From positions 2,754,001-2,818,000 of the forward strand of contig JACVVK020000014.1 of the NCBI GenBank assembly GCA_018292915.2: a stretch of DNA of 64,000 nt, read 5' to 3'. Shown one piece after another: positions 1-13,200 of the stretch. The notes under the pieces were generated by a model that was given only the letters and a program-made list of their open reading frames with translations, was not told the origin of the DNA and did no database searches. Numbering within the stretch: position 1 is the stretch's first letter; every line of letters starts with the position of its first letter. This DNA is from Batillaria attramentaria. Lineage: Eukaryota > Mollusca > Gastropoda > Batillariidae. Both the position numbers and the translations under genes were made by a program.

Positions 1-143
1 TCTTTGTTTTTTGTGTGTGTGTTTTTTTTAATGAGAATCCTGATTTTTTTTGGGGGGGGGGGGGGGGGGGGGGGGTCGGGGGTCTTCTGCTGCTGGAAAT
101 CTTATTATTTTAACTCAAATTAATTTTAATTAATTTTTTTCAG

Positions 144-533
144 GGCAAGTAAGAAATGGGATGACTCTGCCATCAGCTTTTTCCAAGACCTTGTTGCTAG
201 TGAGTATTAGCAACAAGAAAAAAAACTTGCTTTGCATTGCAGGCTCGACACTACGTGTTGTTGAAGAAAAGTAATCAGAATTCACTGATTAGGATTACGT
301 TGGCATTCTTATTGTACTTCCAGTGTATATATTCACTCATGACTGATGAGGCCAGCTGTTCAAATTTTCCTGTTGCTTTTTTGAAGAGTCGCATGGGGCA
401 CAGGCAGACGTGATGCACAAGAATGTGGAGGGCACCATGTATGTCCGCCTCCATCTGCACCTCCCGGACGGCTGGCTCTGTGTCAATGACAAACTTGTTG
501 CAGATCAATACGCCATTCAAAAATCCTACCCAG
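144..533 (+). CDS. TDRD12: TDRD12 exons 1-2: C-terminal half of first extended Tudor
   Basis: Exons 144-199 and 408-533, residues about 1-60. Exon 1 gives KKWDDSAISFFQDL, the helix that opens the SNase-like half of an extended Tudor. Exon 2 continues with MYVRLHLHLPDGWLCVND and ends KLVADQYA, the usual closing strand and helix. Human TDRD12 has closely matching KKWD and VNDDLVAKNYA segments. The Tudor core must lie in exons before base 1. The exon 2 acceptor was set at 407/408 because the nearer AG at 402-403 gives a stop. The exon 2 donor (533/534) leaves one base that joins exon 3 in frame. Confidence 0.85.
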
Positions 534-3500
534 GTGACCACCTTTGCTGAGCTTTTTCTACTTGTAACATATAATTTACTGCATGCAGGGACCCTGTGTT
601 CTTCTCCGTTTCCCACTGTATCGACTTTTTGTATTTATTTTTTATTATTTTTTGTTGTTGTTGTTGTTAACGTGGTTTTTATTACAGAAAAATTGTTTGT
701 GAACTTTCAGTTGTGGTATGCTTTGCTGACTTTGGCAGGCGAGTAAGTGCCTGCATAATTTATTTCATAGGCATAGGGTTTAAGTTCACATTTGTCCGAG
801 AGTATGCTCTTCATTTCTTGTTTACGAACGAGTAATGCAATGTTGCTCTAGATTCAGGTACGGACTCAGACAGCAGCTGTAGCAGCAGTCAACACATTGT
901 GGAGCCGACCAGCACGAGAACCTCCCTCAAACAACGTCTTTCTCCTGGAAGCGATCCCGCTCCGTCAAGCGAAATTATATTGCAAAACAAGGACGACTTG
1001 CACAAGTGCTTTGAGGCCTCCTTTGACGACCCAATGATGGCCAACACTGAGACGCTTTCCGAGGCAGAACTGAATCATGTTTTGACAAAAATCAACAGAA
1101 TCAGCAGCTACCCACGAGGCTACCAGTCTGACACGGGTGCCAAAAAAGTCGCGGGTGAGAAGTTTTTAGGGGTGAAGTCTAATTTGGCACAGCAGTCAGG
1201 GCGTGGGAGGGTCGTAGGCAGCCTCAGCAGTGGTGGTGACCCTCACAGACTGATGTTATACCGTGATATTGCAAACTTTAAGACTGGCCAGGCAGCATCA
1301 GGATCTGATGCTAGTTCTCTTGAGGCTGCTGCAGTGGCATCTGGACAAGGCAACCTTCTTCAGGCTAAAGTGTCTGTGCCAAAGAGCAGGGGAGATGATG
1401 TGGCAGATCCAAAGAGCGCAAGATTGAACCAGCATAAACCCAAGAACAGTTCTCAGCCTGCATCTCTCACCGAAGTCAGCGTCCCAGCTCTGGAACCGCT
1501 CCGAGGAATGCCAGCTTTAGAGCCTCTTTCCAGGAATGCAGCTTCGGGGCCTCTGTCCCCAATGCCAGAATTGGAACAGTTCTCTGACGCTGAGACATGT
1601 GAAACTTCATCAGTGACAAATCCATCCCATTCCCCAGGTAGTGCCGGGAAAAAGGCATCTCCACTCACCCACGTCTCCGATGTGTCATCACCTTCTGGAA
1701 TAACCCAGCCAGTGGTGCCTAGGACCGGCGGAAGTGCATCCCCGCTGTCCCATGCCTCTGGTGTATCGTCACTTGGAGTAGCACGGGACTCGCCAGTCAT
1801 GCCTAAGGGCCGAGGGAGGGGTTTGCGCCCACTGCTGAGCTCTGAGATACTATCAGTTCAGCATCCCCCGGCTGCCGTTTCTCCTGTCACAGGCATAGGA
1901 AGACCAGGTGGAAGTTCTGTAATTTGTGAGGCAGAGCCTGTGGTGAACCATGAGAAATTGTCGCCATCTGGAGGTACAAGTACATGCACAATGGTCAGTG
2001 TACACCAGTCCAGTGCTAAGAACCTGGAAAACAAGCCATTTGACGCAAGACCGAAATTTACAGGTGCCCGACAGCCAAGTGTGACAGTTGGTGACAAGAC
2101 TTCCTCATCAGACCTTGCACCGGGCTCCGTGACACTGTCAGTGAAATCTGAAACACCAGACCAAGACGTTTCATCACTCAAAGAGGAGCGCGGACCCAGG
2201 AACAAAGATACTCCTCGGGTATTGCTCTCTGGGAACGAGAGACCTGGCCAAGGCAGGGGGAAAACTCTTGATGACATAGGCATAGGGAGTCAGAAGCCGC
2301 TTGGCAGAAGAAGAGATGTCAATGGTTTCAGGTAGGTTTTATTTGAATGTGTGTTAGTGTGTGTGTGTGTGTGTTAGTGTGTGTGTGTGTGTGTGTGTAT
2401 TGGGGGGGGGGGGGGGGCATTTGTGACTGAGTGAGTAGGTTATGTGCTTAGGGGGTGCATGTGGCTGTGTGTAACTGTGAGTGTGAGAGAGGTTATAGAA
2501 AAATAATATTCATTACATGTAGTTTGACAACCAGGATCTCTGTGGTGAATACGGATGCACAACTTTTGATACTTTGCTATTGTTGCACTTTACTGTGTAC
2601 GTGTGTTGCTTTTGTGATGATTTCTTTTTTTTTTTAAATTTAAAATATAAATTAAATCGACTTGGCTAATGGTTGCAGGTCTCAGGACAGCCACCACAGC
2701 TCATCTGAAGAAGACGAAAGTTTTCTGGTGACGAAATCCCAGCTTATAGGAAAGCAGGAAGGCAGAAAGTGAGTTGATCGTATACACTAGGCGTACGCCG
2801 CTAGAAAACGGTATTTCTGCATTGTCATCTCTTTGATGTTTTACTCACATGTGGAACACATTAAGTCTGTGTTAGAAGTCCTCCATCATCTATTGTCTTT
2901 TTGTCTTCTGTGTGCGACACACTTTTAACTCTTTGACGACGAAGCACAATTTCTAACGCGCGAATTCCCTATAGGAAATCGCGTGTTAGAAATTGTGCTT
3001 CGTCGTCAAAGAGTTAACATTGGCTGTGTAAATTTGATTCAGCATTGCAGAAAATTTCCTCATCGCTTCCCTCTTCGATTTCCTTGTTTTGCACTTCAGT
3101 GATGGAATCAAATTGTCTGTCTGCAGACTCTTGGATTCAATGGGTGGTGGGAAAAACGACGCTGACTGTCAGCTGCAGTTGCCGCAAGTTTGTCGTGGAG
3201 ATAGAACGATGCCGACGCCCTTCTTGGGAACCAGAGTATGGGGTACCCTGTTGCCTGATCCAGCGTACACACTTCGTGATGTTGCCTTTGTGGACTTCAT
3301 CAAAGAGGTTTGTGATTTCTTTTTTCCACAAGAGGACTGCACTTGAATCTTAAACATGTTGGTCGTGTAGCTGAATAAAAACTAGATGTTCTCACGAGTA
3401 ACTTGCCTATATGATTCCACTGTAAAGGGAATCAAATCATGCAGATTTCAATCTTACCTTCAAAAGGGTCCCACTAATTCATTCGACTAGCAAAAAAAAA

Positions 3501-3854
3501 ATAGGAACAGTTTTGCAAGCTCAGAAAGATCAGGTAAAGCACAATAAACATTTAATTCTTTTCCCTAAGGTTTACCCTGTCCGATAAAATTTCCACGTCC
3601 GCATGTTTCATTTTGTGTCGACTGTTGTTTCTGTGCAGAGCATGAAACAGGAAATCAAAACCCCTTACGCCATCCAGGCACACTCATGGCCGTCCATTTT
3701 GCGAGGGCGGCATGTTGTGGGTATCGCCCCACCCAGAGGGGGCAAAACCTTGGCCTATCTTCCTGCCTTGCTCACTCAGCTAACAGAATGTAATTACCTC
3801 AGCCTACCAAAAGGCAGTGGGGTAAGTATGCTGATAAAAGTATTCAACAAGCGC

Positions 3855-3902
<48 letters not shown>

Positions 3903-4824
3903 GTTTTTAAGTTCACCTTAACCTTGGGTCAGTAGGCACACGTAGTGTACAGCTTCTTACATGTGTCTTTCCCAGCAGAACTTGGATGTGCTGCACCATG
4001 TACTGGCCTTGTGTAAAGCAAATGTGCGACCAGGGAGGAAATTACAAACAAAACAAACAACAACAACAACATTGTACAGGGATTTCCTGATAGTTGACAG
4101 TAATTACTGACTACAACAGTGATCGCGTTAACCGGTAATTACCGGTAAAATACTGTTTCCCAAAACCAGAATACTGGAAGAATTTGGAACTGCCGGTCCC
4201 AGGGACTGGTTGTAATTTGCTGGGACCGGTAATCACTGTGGCCTCTGAGTGGGGGGGGGGGGGGGGGGGGGCGGTCCCCAGTTTCAGCGAACGTTAATCA
4301 CTGTCACAATAGTTTGTTCCCCACTGGCCACAGCTTCTTTGTTCTTGCGATGGACTCGCTGCTATCTTTACCTCTCATACCGATACACTGTTGTGACACT
4401 GTGATTGTGTTTAGGTCGATTTGCAGGGTAATTCTTATCACCGGTTTTAATTCTCGTGGGACCGGTTCTGACACAGGTTGTTGAGTGACAGTGTGGGGTA
4501 GTCAAAATTCGTAGCGCGTCACTGTACAAAATTCTGCACACTGCTGCCGTATACTCACCATTCTACTGTCATTTGTAAAAGGGCCTAAGCACTTGTCAAA
4601 TTTATGGTGCTTACATCCTTCCACCAAATGATGGTAGCATTTCTCCATCTGATTCCATGGCTTTTATTTTTCTTGGTGTTTTGCAGCCAAAAGCTCTTAT
4701 TCTGATCCCATCATGGAGGAAGGCCCATGAAATTGGGGAATACGTCAATGGGATCATGCGTCGTCACACTACTCTCAGGACCATCGTGATATACGCTGGG
4801 GGGCGTGAGGAGAGCCAAGTGGTG

Positions 4825-4858
<34 letters not shown>

Positions 4859-7800
4859 CGTCATGATGGGTTCCAAATAATCTGGAAACGAAGATGCAAA
4901 GACACCTAAACTGACGTTTCTAGGAGTATGAGATATAATGCTTTTTGTACCCCTGTAGACACAGTGTATGAATGTGTGTGTGTGCATGTGCGAGCGTGCT
5001 TGTGCTCGCTGTTATTTGGCTATGTATACCTTCATTACGAGCGGATGTCGCATCAGTGCCGAAGCGCCATGGTAACCAGATTACGTCCATATCAGCATGT
5101 TCTCTTTTGCGCGGTATTGTGTTTACAATAAGAGAATTAACTCCTGTTGATGTGTGTGTGTGTGTACATGTGTGTGTGTGCACAAGAGGGAGAGAGAAAG
5201 AGATTTATTGTGGTTATTTGTCTACTTGTCTACATAGGTCTACTTAAAGTCTTGGTCAAAATCCTCTTAAGTCAAAAGAAATGTAAAAACACAGGTTGCT
5301 TACATTACAGTTCAGCTTAGTATGTGTGCTTCTTGCCTACTAAACTTTAAAGGCTTTAAAAATGAGAAGATTCAAGAAGAAATTCTGTAAGTTCATCTCA
5401 TCTTGCTTCTGTTGCTTGCTATAATGTTTATTTTGTATCATGTTTTTTTGTTTTTGTTTTGTTTTTTTAAAAGCTGATTTTCTCAGTCTTAGCGTCAAGG
5501 GATCTTTCTGTCAGGTATTTTATAAAACAACTTTGTATTTTACCAGCTACCTCTGTTGGAGGGATGTGACCTGTTGATCGCTACACCCCATTGCCTGCTA
5601 CGCATGATTGACAAGGGCTACACAAACCTGAAACGCCTGTGTCATCTGGTGAATATTTATAAACTACCTCTTGTCACTAAACATTCTTTTTGTTTATTAT
5701 GAGATGCTCCCTTGAAGTCTCCCTTGAATTTACATGTAGTGATTTCTCACTCATATAATTTGTATGTAATATGTCAGTTCAATGTTACTGTCCAGGTCTG
5801 CTTTATAAACTCTTAAGACTTCAAATGAAAATTCTGAAAATGGGTTTAGTCACATGTCACATGTAACATGGGACACGCATAATTTTGCGAAAAACAAATT
5901 TCTTAAGAGGAAGTTTGAGCAGTAAAATTTCATGACCAGCGCCTCCTCTGAGACATAGACAGGTAGATCATCTTATAAGCTTCAGTTCTTATGGCAGTAT
6001 CTTATGTTCACAAATGTCTGCTTCAAAGATGAATTGCATGTTGTGGACATTTTGTCCTCATGATTGCTTTTGTTTCAGATCCTTGATGACGCAGAGGTGC
6101 TTGTTGAGGAGTTCACACCTCAGGTATGTCCTTCCATTTTTCATTCTAGGTGTTCAGATCAGTTTTAACAGAAAATTACAGGAGCCCTCCCTTCTTTTAC
6201 CAGGGTTGAGTCAAGAGCTGTCATCGCATGTATCAGTTTGTGCTGAATTTCATAATGTTTCTGTGGCGAGCCGGGGTGGTCGAATGGTAGAGCGTTGGAC
6301 TTCTAATGCTCGTGTCGTGAGTTTGATCCCGGCTGGGGCCAAATATTTGTGCTGGCTTTTTCATTGTTGCCCCGTCTTTGATATTACCCTATGCGGTAGA
6401 AAAGGACGTTAAACACCCACCCACCCCACCCATAATTTTTGTTTAAAGTTCTTCCTTCAGCATGTGCAACAATTTGTTTCTCAGTCATGCGCATATTTTT
6501 GCAACCTGCAAGAGGGACAAGATTTGGAAGTTTATAACAGTGCAGTTTTGTGCTAGTCTGCAGTTTTACTTCACAGAATAAACCATTGAATCTATCTGAG
6601 CAGCAGCATCTGTATAAAGGTATCATGTCAAGTGCTGAGTTCGTGCATTCAACCTGTTCCCCTCTTGCAGATTCGGCAGATAATGTCAGAGTATGCAAGC
6701 TGCCTGGAACAGTCCCGCCAGCTGCCGGTGCCGCGACAGATTCTCCTATTTTCAACAGCATGGACGCCAGGTGTGGCTTCCTTCCAGTCTCAGTACCAGC
6801 TGGACCCTGTGCTGGTATTTGCGTCACGTCTGGAGGCGTCCGTCTTCGGCAAAGTGCAGCAGGTGAGTTCGTGTTTGCTGTTTGTGAAGATAATGTTTGC
6901 TGTGAAGATGGGATTGTTGAATGCTTTAACGGCAGCAGTTTTCCAAGTCTGTGTAGGAAGATTTGTGACTGACAATGGCTGGAAGTAGGATAAGGAAGAG
7001 GTGAAAGGAGTATTTGCAGGTGGGGGGGGGGGGGGGGGGTCTCCACTTCTTTAGCTGGGATAGTATGTGGAGCATGTGCTTGTAAGTGTAACCTACTTAA
7101 GAATGCACCAGACTGATTCAGTGACTACATGTATACTTTGGATGGCTGGGTGTATGTCTTTGCATTGTCACTGCGCAGTTGTGTCACTGAGTCGCATTCA
7201 GCACATGGCAGGGATGTCGTTTTTTGGAAAAGTCGATAATCTGTCTGTCATGTTGGCTGGCCGAGCTGAAGTTTTCACGAGTGAATCGGCTTGATTATGT
7301 GCGTTTCTGCGAGATTCCTGTGCTGGCTGGACTAATTTCCAAGAAAACGCAGCTTTCGGTTTCAAGTGATTTCCACGAGAACACAACTTTAGGTTACTTC
7401 GGCAGAGAGAGCCGAAACTTTTTGTAAAAAGCCAAAACTTCCATGGCTGTTTTGGCTGAATCGCCGAAGGAAAAAAATCCTGGCAACATCACTGCATGGC
7501 AGTGCGCAACGAGCGAAATTCCATCTTGCTTTCTGTATGCTGGCAGTTCTATTGAATTTGGAGTGCTTCATAGACCATAGACAGTATGGCAGCATTCATC
7601 CTGCAGTGTTTGACTGAAAGCCGCGATCCACGATCAGAGCGAAATTCCATCTTGCTTTCTGTATGCTGGCAGTTCTATTGAATTTGGAGTGCTTCATAGA
7701 CCATAGACAGTATGGCAGCATTCATCCTGCAGTGTTTGACTGAAAGCCGCGATCCACGATCAGAGCATGTGGGACCGCAGTGCGGGACGGAGGGCTGCAG

Positions 7801-10237
7801 GATCAGATGTCTGACGGGATGTAGCGCTCCACGTATCCCGCAGTGCGTGACCGGCGGACAGTCTGCCACTGGAGAAAGGTCGGCCACCTTTTGTTGGGGT
7901 CAAGGGTGAAAAGGGCGTGTGCACGAAGCTCTAAATTTGATTGGCTGTCTGATGGCACCGTCCCGCAGTGCGGGATAGAAAGTAGCGCCAGCTGAATCCT
8001 ATTCCGCATCCCGCACTGTCTGATAGTGACGTCAAGAATCTGCTGGTTGCCATAGGGACTCATCAGATCTCGCACTGCGGTCCCGCACTGTCTGATCGTG
8101 GATCGTGGCCTTGAGACTGAGTGAGACTGGTTGACTGATTGGTTTGTTTTTGACAGGTGGTGCATCTTTGTATGATGCCTACGCCTGCACAGCAACTAGT
8201 GGAGCTGTTGAACGGGCTGACAACTGGACCTGACCACCGTCGCATCATCATCACAACAGAGACGGATGAGCGTGCCCGCGACATTGAACAGGTACTCAGG
8301 ACAAAAAAATGTTCTGTAGAGGGATTGCCTAAAAAATGTTCTGTAGAGGGATTTGTCTAAAAATGTGCTGTAGAGGGATTTGTCTAAAAATGTTCTGGAG
8401 AGGGATTTGTCTAAAAATGTTCTGTAGAGGGATTGTCTAAAAATGTTCTGTAGAGGGATTGTCTGAAAATGTTCTGTAGAGGGATTGTCAAAAAATGTTC
8501 TGTAGAGGGATTGTCAAAAAATGTTCTGTAGAGGGATTGTCTAAGTTACTGTGGATTTCAGTGTGAAGAATTGAGATCTTGAAACACTTGTGTACTACAG
8601 TTACAATAACAGTGGCATGTATATATTTTGGGGCAGGCTGTGGTCGAGCCTACTAGCATAGAGCCAGGTGCGTTGATCTATTTAATAGCTTGCGTGTAGA
8701 GGGCAGCATGCCCAGGGCCTGCATGTGAAAGTCATGGTTAGGGAGTTTAGCCCTGGGTTAGAGTCTAACCTCGAACTAAACTAGCTCTAGGGTTAAATTT
8801 TCTGTTGTTCTTTGTTTTAAATCAGGAACTGAGGAAGTGGGTCCATTCCCGCAAGGTGCCTACGCCGTTACAGAAGGATTTTTGTCTTTCTTTCTTCGCT
8901 TCCTTTTTTATTTTCATTTTACATACGGGCCCAGGTAAAATAGTGAGCGGTCCTAGATCCATGCCTGATTTCTTCAGTTTTAGAGACCACAAATTGTCCA
9001 AATGGAGCATTAATCCTCTAGTCAAACCCATCGGAGCATTGTAAGTACAGGGGTGGCAGAGTTCCGATTCAGATCAGAAAATCGTACGTGTTTTGGGGGG
9101 GGGAATTCCGATTTGCAGGGTGGCAGATTTCCGATTCAGATCGGATTTCCGACTTCAAATTTCACATAAACCCAGATTTTCGATTTGGCAGAAAATCGTA
9201 CGTTTTTGGGTGGGAATTCCGAATTGTCGTTAGGTGGAACTTTTGCGAAACCGTCTTCGGCGGAGTACAAGTTGCAATGGCCTCCACTTCAACTAGAAAC
9301 ACTTTTAACCGCAAAATTGTGAAAAAGAAAGAGGTGGCGCGTGCAGGCGGCTACGTAGTTTGCGGTAGCTAGATTTGCTTGCCGTCGCTTGTCAATTTTT
9401 TTTGACGTTCCTTGTATTCCGATTTTGAGGGTCAATTCAGTTTCAGGACTGCGGTAAGTTGTCTTGCCCCCCCCCCCCCACCCCCCGGTAGCTAGATTTG
9501 CTTGCCGTCGCTTGTCAATTTTTTGTGACGTTCCTTGTATTCCAATTTTGAGGGTCAATTCAGTTTCAGGACTGCTGCGGTAAGCTGTCTTGCCCCCCCC
9601 CCCCCCCCCCCCCCCCGTTTGTCAATTTTTTATTTTTTTTCTGGCGTTCCTTGCATTCCGATTTTGAGGGTCAATTCAGTTTCAAGGCTGCTGCGGTAAG
9701 CTGTCTTGCTGCCGCTTGTCAATTTTTTCTGGCTTTCCTTGCATTCCGAGTTGTGGCTTTTCAGATTTGGCAAAACATCTTGAAGTGGTTTCAGATTTGT
9801 AGGTCCCGAGTTGCTAGCACCCCTGTAAGTAGCATTGGCCACCCTGTCAGCTCGTGTCTTGGGCCATTAAGTTGCCGAGTAGCATTCCTGCTAGCTTACG
9901 TGCATAGCTACCGATATATGTGGCATCGCAGGTGATTCTGTATGTGAAGTGTGCGTGTTGCAGCTGCTGGAAACTCAGAGTATCTACTGTGTGGTGGTGG
10001 ACTCCACAATGGGAACATTTGGCGACGACGTGGAGGAACAAGTGAATCGCTGGCGGACACAGGTCACATCTGCTGTGCTTGGTGAGTGAGTCAGTTGGAA
10101 ACCTTGCCCCCGTTTTGTTAGAGTGGATTGCGCAGGGACCTGTGAAAACTGTGCGTTAGATCTGCCAATTTTCAAGTCCAAACAGATAGAAATCTATGAT
10201 CAAGAGCAAATGGTTTTAAAATAATAATGATAGTTCA

Positions 10238-10268
<31 letters not shown>

Positions 10269-13200
10269 CACCAACATCTAACTCGTTGAAGGACGCTTAC
10301 CGGTATAGGTATCGGCATCTTGCTAATTTGAGATCTTTAGCTGGTGGGGTAGGACTTTTTACCCTCCTCTTCAGATGGTTTGCAGGGTAAATGTCATTTT
10401 GGTTAATCTTGATTCTCTATCGTCAGAAATTTCATGATGGTTCTAAGTTTGTAAGGAAAATATAGCATGGCATTCACGTTCAGTCTGTATTCAGTGTTAG
10501 AAACAAGTAATTTTGACTTCAGTGTTGCTGCTGTTGGGTTTTTTGGTTTTTTTTTTACGACCAACAATTACAGTTTGCAATGCTGTGCTGTATTGTGCTT
10601 GAGATTTCATATCCTGATAAATGTTGTGCGACCCCCTTTATTCCTACAATACATTCCCCGATGGTGTTACTACTAGAACATAGCCCCTACTCTACGAAAA
10701 CCAGCCTAAGTTTTACCGTTGCTAGGCAACGGGAGGCAACTCCCTCACATTACCTGATCCGTGACCACAGGAGTTGCCTCCCTTACTATCTATATAGCCG
10801 GCGCAGCCGGCCGGAGTCTTCAGTCTTGCTTCTGCTCGCCCAGCCTACGGACCTCTGAGGAAAGCCGTGTCTTCTTGGTCGAGTGACTGCAACTTCTCGA
10901 GGGGAAGTACCTTTCTGTTTTCTTTCTCTTTTTAGAGAATATTATGCAGCCTTGGTTTTTCTCTGAGGTTTACCTTGATGTGAACTTGTCCTTTGACAAG
11001 TTCTGCCTAGCTTGCATGTTTTGCTTTCTAGTGAGCTGGGCACGTGCGGCACGCTGGCCCGCCTCGTGTTTCTCACCCTTGGGCTGACTTGGAAACTTCG
11101 CAGTTTCCGTGCGGTCTAGTAGCTTTGCCTCTATTCTAAAGTGTTCTACAAAGCTTTGGGTTTCGTTTTACCGGCCCTTGGAGAGGAAGAAATACGGTAC
11201 TCTATTTTGTCTTGGTAATTTCAAGAAGAAAAAAGAAAGAAGAAAGGAAATAAGGAAAACCGTTCCTCTGTCTCCATCTTTTTCTTGTGTTCCCTGGAAA
11301 GAGAACTTAGTGCTTCACTGTTCTCGTTTCCGCATGTTACAGATGGAAACCTGTATTGACTGTGAACGTACTCAGCATCCGGCGGACGACCATCCCCGGT
11401 GCCTGCGGTGCTCAGGCTGCTCCAGTGCCTTTACGTGTGACACCTGCTCAGCCTGGACCGAAGAACAGTGGGCTACCATAGCTGCGCATTACCACTTGTC
11501 CGTTCGTCGGCGCGGCGTTGCCGCCACGGCCACGTCCTCCTCAGCGGGTCCTCAGCCTCCCCTACAGGAGAGCTCTGCGGCTTCCCCCGTGCCACCCCTA
11601 CAGGTGGAGACAGTTATGCTTTCAGAGAGATCGCCATCCCGCTCCCCGGAGCCCTACAGGAGACTGACAAGAGAACGGACCCTCCAGCCCAGCTATGCTC
11701 GCCCCCCGACCGCTCGCATTCTCGCTCCCCCTCCCGTCCCTCCTGCTCCCGCTTAGGAAGAAGCCACCGCAGTAGGACTCGGAGGCGCTCCCGCTCCCCG
11801 GGTTCGCACCGTCGGAGGTCACGCCACTCTCCTCGTCGCCGGGACTCCAGGAATTCGTCGAGGGACTCTTCCTCTTCCTTTCCGTCGTCGGCAAGCCGTC
11901 TCTGGCAGGACCGGTACCGCCTTGGCTCCTCGGACTTCGGCCCTCGCCGTCCTGTCTCTCCACCCCTGGCTGCAAGAAGGCCTAGGTCTGTGGTCGGCCG
12001 CCTGGTTGCCACGCGTCCTCTCTCGGATGACCACGATAGGAAGAGACGCCGCACACGCGCCCGCTCCTCCTCGCCGACGCTGAAACGCCTCCGTCTGCCT
12101 CCCCGCTGTCGGACTCCTCCCATGACTCGCATGAGTGCGACGCTAGGCTATCGCAGAGTCCGCGGCATCCTCAAGCTGCCGAACGAAGAAGCCTACAGAG
12201 CTCTTCACCAAGGCCAAAACGGGTGATTGCTGACGCTTCTTCGTTTGCCTCCCCCCCCGGCTCTCCTTGCCGGACTTTGATGCCGTCTGTGGACACCTTA
12301 GGGGGAACAATGTGGACCGTTCGAGCCTGACCGACTCTCCCATGCTGCTTCCTCAGAGCAACCAGATTGCCAGCTGCTTTAAAACACCTGAACAACCATA
12401 CTAGCGAATACAGAGCTGTTCGGAGGATACGGACTGCATTCTGCCTACGAAGCTGCCCGCGGTCCTCGCCGATTACTGGTGCGCGGAATATTACACTACC
12501 TCAGACGCCCCAGTTCATCTTCACCAGCCAGCCCTAGACAAAGCCGCGGAACGCCTGGCCGGCAACCAGACTAAGGCTCTCAAGCCGATCGCCGCGACTG
12601 TCTCTAAGGCTGCGTCTTTTGTCAGGTACGCTCTACAGACCGCCTCCTTTCCTGGACACAGTCGTCCTTACGCCCTCTCTGCTATGCTGCCTAGGGATTC
12701 ACCCAGCTAGGACAGTGGCGGCTGCTGCAAGTAAAGCGGTCCTTGCATCTTATCATTCAACTCAGCCGCTGCTACTACCAACCTGGATCTGTATAAGAGG
12801 GAACAAGGTTCTTTCTACCATTCCTGCCATGCCGCCGGACTGTGCTGCAGCCCTCAGGTCTTTACCAGTCGGCGGCCGTCGCCTCTTTGGAGAGAAGTGG
12901 GACAGAATCAGGAGAGCCGCGATGCACTTTCCGGAGCCTAGCTTTCCGCCGCGCCTCCGCCCCAGAGCCCGAAGAAGGCAGCTAAGAGGCCGGCCAGGTC
13001 CTTTCGTCCCCCAACAAACAAGCCCAGGAACAAGCCGCCCTACAGGCCGAAGCAGCAGCAACAGCAGCAGCAGCAGCAATCCAAGCAGGACAAGCCCCAA
13101 GCCACCAAGCAGTACCCCGCCAGAGGACGGGGTAGGGGTAGGAAGTGACTGCTACCGCCCACCGCCGCTGGCGGGCGTGGGTCCCCCCGTCGGCGGCAGA

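Noticed and set aside
688..742. Possible TDRD12 exon reading KIVCELSVVCFADFGRR, Tudor-like, with a good GTAAGT donor
   Set aside because: Exon 2 (ends 533, one base over) joins exon 3 at 852 exactly in phase. Including this stretch breaks the frame, and a Tudor core strand is not expected at this place.
1453..2283. Antisense open frames within TDRD12 exon 3
   Set aside because: No splice signals or recognisable domains, and they mirror the low-complexity sense frame.
6384..7046. 220-codon minus-strand open frame
   Set aside because: It overlaps TDRD12 exon 10 and a SINE end, is Pro-rich from poly-G on the other strand, and has no domain.
8805..9044. Open frame QELRKWVHSRKV preceded by CAG, exon-like, between helicase exons 11 and 12
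   Set aside because: It is reverse-orientation MITE sequence, also found at 35003-35285 and 46346-46628. Helicase exons 11 and 12 join in phase without it.
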